A stretch of 64,000 nt of DNA, taken from the NCBI GenBank assembly GCA_025890175.1, contig JANPYM010000010.1:2076427-2140426 (forward strand). Direction: 5' to 3'. Shown here one piece after another: positions 63,128 through 64,000 of the stretch (position 1 is the first letter of the stretch; every line of letters starts with the position of its first letter). The position numbers and the translations under genes are program-made. Origin of the DNA: Ciborinia camelliae. Lineage: Eukaryota > Ascomycota > Leotiomycetes > Helotiales > Sclerotiniaceae. A model generated the notes under the pieces. The model was given only the letters and a program-made list of their open reading frames with translations, did no database searches and was not told the origin of the DNA.

Positions 63128-63275
63128 TTTATGTCGTATATATATATATATATATATGTATCTTACCTACCTACCTATTATGTCATATATATATATATAT
63201 ATATATGTATCTTACCTACCTACCTATTATGTCATATATATATATATATATATGTATCTTACCTACCTACCTATC
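63128..63275. repeat. Three-copy minisatellite with (AT)n core
   Basis: Unit of about 51 bp: GTC then ATATATATATATATATATAT, then GTATCTTACCTACCTACCTATTAT, repeated three times with slightly shorter AT cores. Confidence 0.9.
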
Positions 63276-63314
63276 TACCTATATCCCTCCCTTTTTGTAT
63301 TATACTCCCTCCCT

Positions 63315-63525
63315 CCCAACTACCTAACTACCTAACTACCTAACTACCTAACTACCCAACTACCTAACTACCTAACTACCTAACTACCTAACTACCTAAC
63401 TACCTAACTACCTAACTACCTAACTACCTAACTACCTAACTACCTAACTACCTAACTACCTACCTACCTAACTACCTAACTACCTACCTACCTATCTACC
63501 TAACTACCTAACTACCTAACTAACT
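63315..63525. repeat. (CTAACTAC)n array
   Basis: About 25 copies of an 8-bp unit with a few CTACCTAC variants over 200 bp. It is not the fungal telomere repeat. Confidence 0.95.
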
Positions 63526-64000
63526 CACCCCCTGATTATTTATTATAAAGGTTTTATTTTATTTTTTTATTTTTTTATTTTTTTTTGATTGGTTTATTGG
63601 TTTCTGGTTTCTGGTATCTGGTTTATTGATTTACGAAAGAGAGATATTGTATTATATCTGGATTCTGGTCTGGTTTCTGGTTTCTGGTTTCTGATCTGGT
63701 TTCTGATTTATTGGTAGGTAGGTAGATAGGTAGGTAGGTAGATAGGTGGTAGGTAGTATTAGTATCCTTCTCCTCTCCCTTCTATTTCTTCTCTCTCTTC
63801 TCATTCTTCCTTCCCCCCCTCCCTTCACTCCTCCTCCCCTCTCTCTCTCCCCTTTCCACTTTCCCCTCTCCTCTTCCCTTTCCTCATCCCTCCTTTCCAT
63901 CCTTCCTCATCCTTCCTATTTCTTCTCCTCGTATTTCTTCTTTTGCTTTGGGTAGATCGCTAGGTATATTTTATATTTATTTGGATAAATATCGGACGTA

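Larger units (their letters stand above)
62130..64000. other. Repeat-rich terminal intergenic region
   Basis: 1.9 kb with no supported gene to the window end. It contains TTGC/TTTC repeats (62750-62800), three copies of a 51-bp AT/ACCT unit, the CTAACTAC array, GGTTTCTGGT repeats (63590-63710) and a pyrimidine-rich tract (63765-63950). The last bases are AT-rich. Confidence 0.55.

Noticed and set aside
63315..63525. CTAACTAC array considered as telomeric or subtelomeric
   Set aside because: The unit is not TTAGGG/CCCTAA-like and lies amid ordinary microsatellites; no evidence of a chromosome end.

Overview
The window is nuclear DNA of a filamentous ascomycete. Genes carry short GT-AG introns (about 45-90 nt, with CTAAC-like branch sites). 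A dispersed 5S rRNA gene is present. Intergenic DNA is full of simple repeats (AGGT/ACCT, CATCC, TTCA, AT-rich), and the left end is an AT-rich block with transition-type decay. The Fus3/Kss1-type MAP kinase (MATRAPNPTSGSRKISF start) and the general gene set suggest a leotiomycete, most likely Sclerotiniaceae (Botrytis/Sclerotinia/Monilinia group). The species assignment is inference.

Layout. 1-2.7 kb: AT-rich tandem repeats, then a complete short LTR element (two 192-bp LTRs, target duplication AATAC) with no coding capacity. 4.0-5.7 kb: trehalose-6-phosphate synthase. 7.1-9.5 kb (minus): AP-1 beta-adaptin. 10.7-11.1 kb (minus) and 11.3-12.5 kb (plus): divergent BolA2-like and NIF3-like genes. 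12.6-13.4 kb (minus): VPS51. 14.5-16.4 kb: secreted type-B carboxylesterase. 17.1-18.7 kb (minus): a protein-kinase-like gene lacking the catalytic aspartates. 19.5 kb: 5S rRNA. 20.7-21.8 kb (minus): a low-complexity hypothetical gene. 22-23.8 kb: dense microsatellites. 23.8-25.2 kb (minus) and 25.5-25.9 kb (plus): divergent eIF3e and mitochondrial ribosomal protein mL49. 26.2-29.5 kb (minus): SWI1-type ARID protein with a polyglutamine tract and a probable leader intron and uORF. 33.7-35.1 kb: EVE-domain protein. 37.0-37.2 kb: a G-rich minisatellite. 37.6-38.6 kb: decayed ArgJ-type pseudogene. 39.5-43.8 kb (minus): SKI3. 44.6-46.9 kb: GH5 steryl-glucosidase-like protein. 48.5-49.3 kb: RMI1-like gene with homopolymer frameshifts. 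51.5-52.8 kb (minus): Fus3/Kss1/PMK1-type MAP kinase. 57.8-60.7 kb (minus): SEC24. 61.6-62.1 kb: small one-pass membrane protein. 62.1-64 kb: repeats.

Most genes are core housekeeping functions (vesicle coats and tethers, translation, mRNA decay, chromatin, signalling). They do not form a metabolic cluster or an obvious defence system. The least ordinary items are the degenerate kinase, the two broken genes (ArgJ-like and RMI1-like), the tiny LTR element, and repeats placed inside genes (hexamer array in an intron, polyQ in SWI1). Exon coordinates were obtained by hand from reading frame, splice signals and family conservation; totals were checked for frame.
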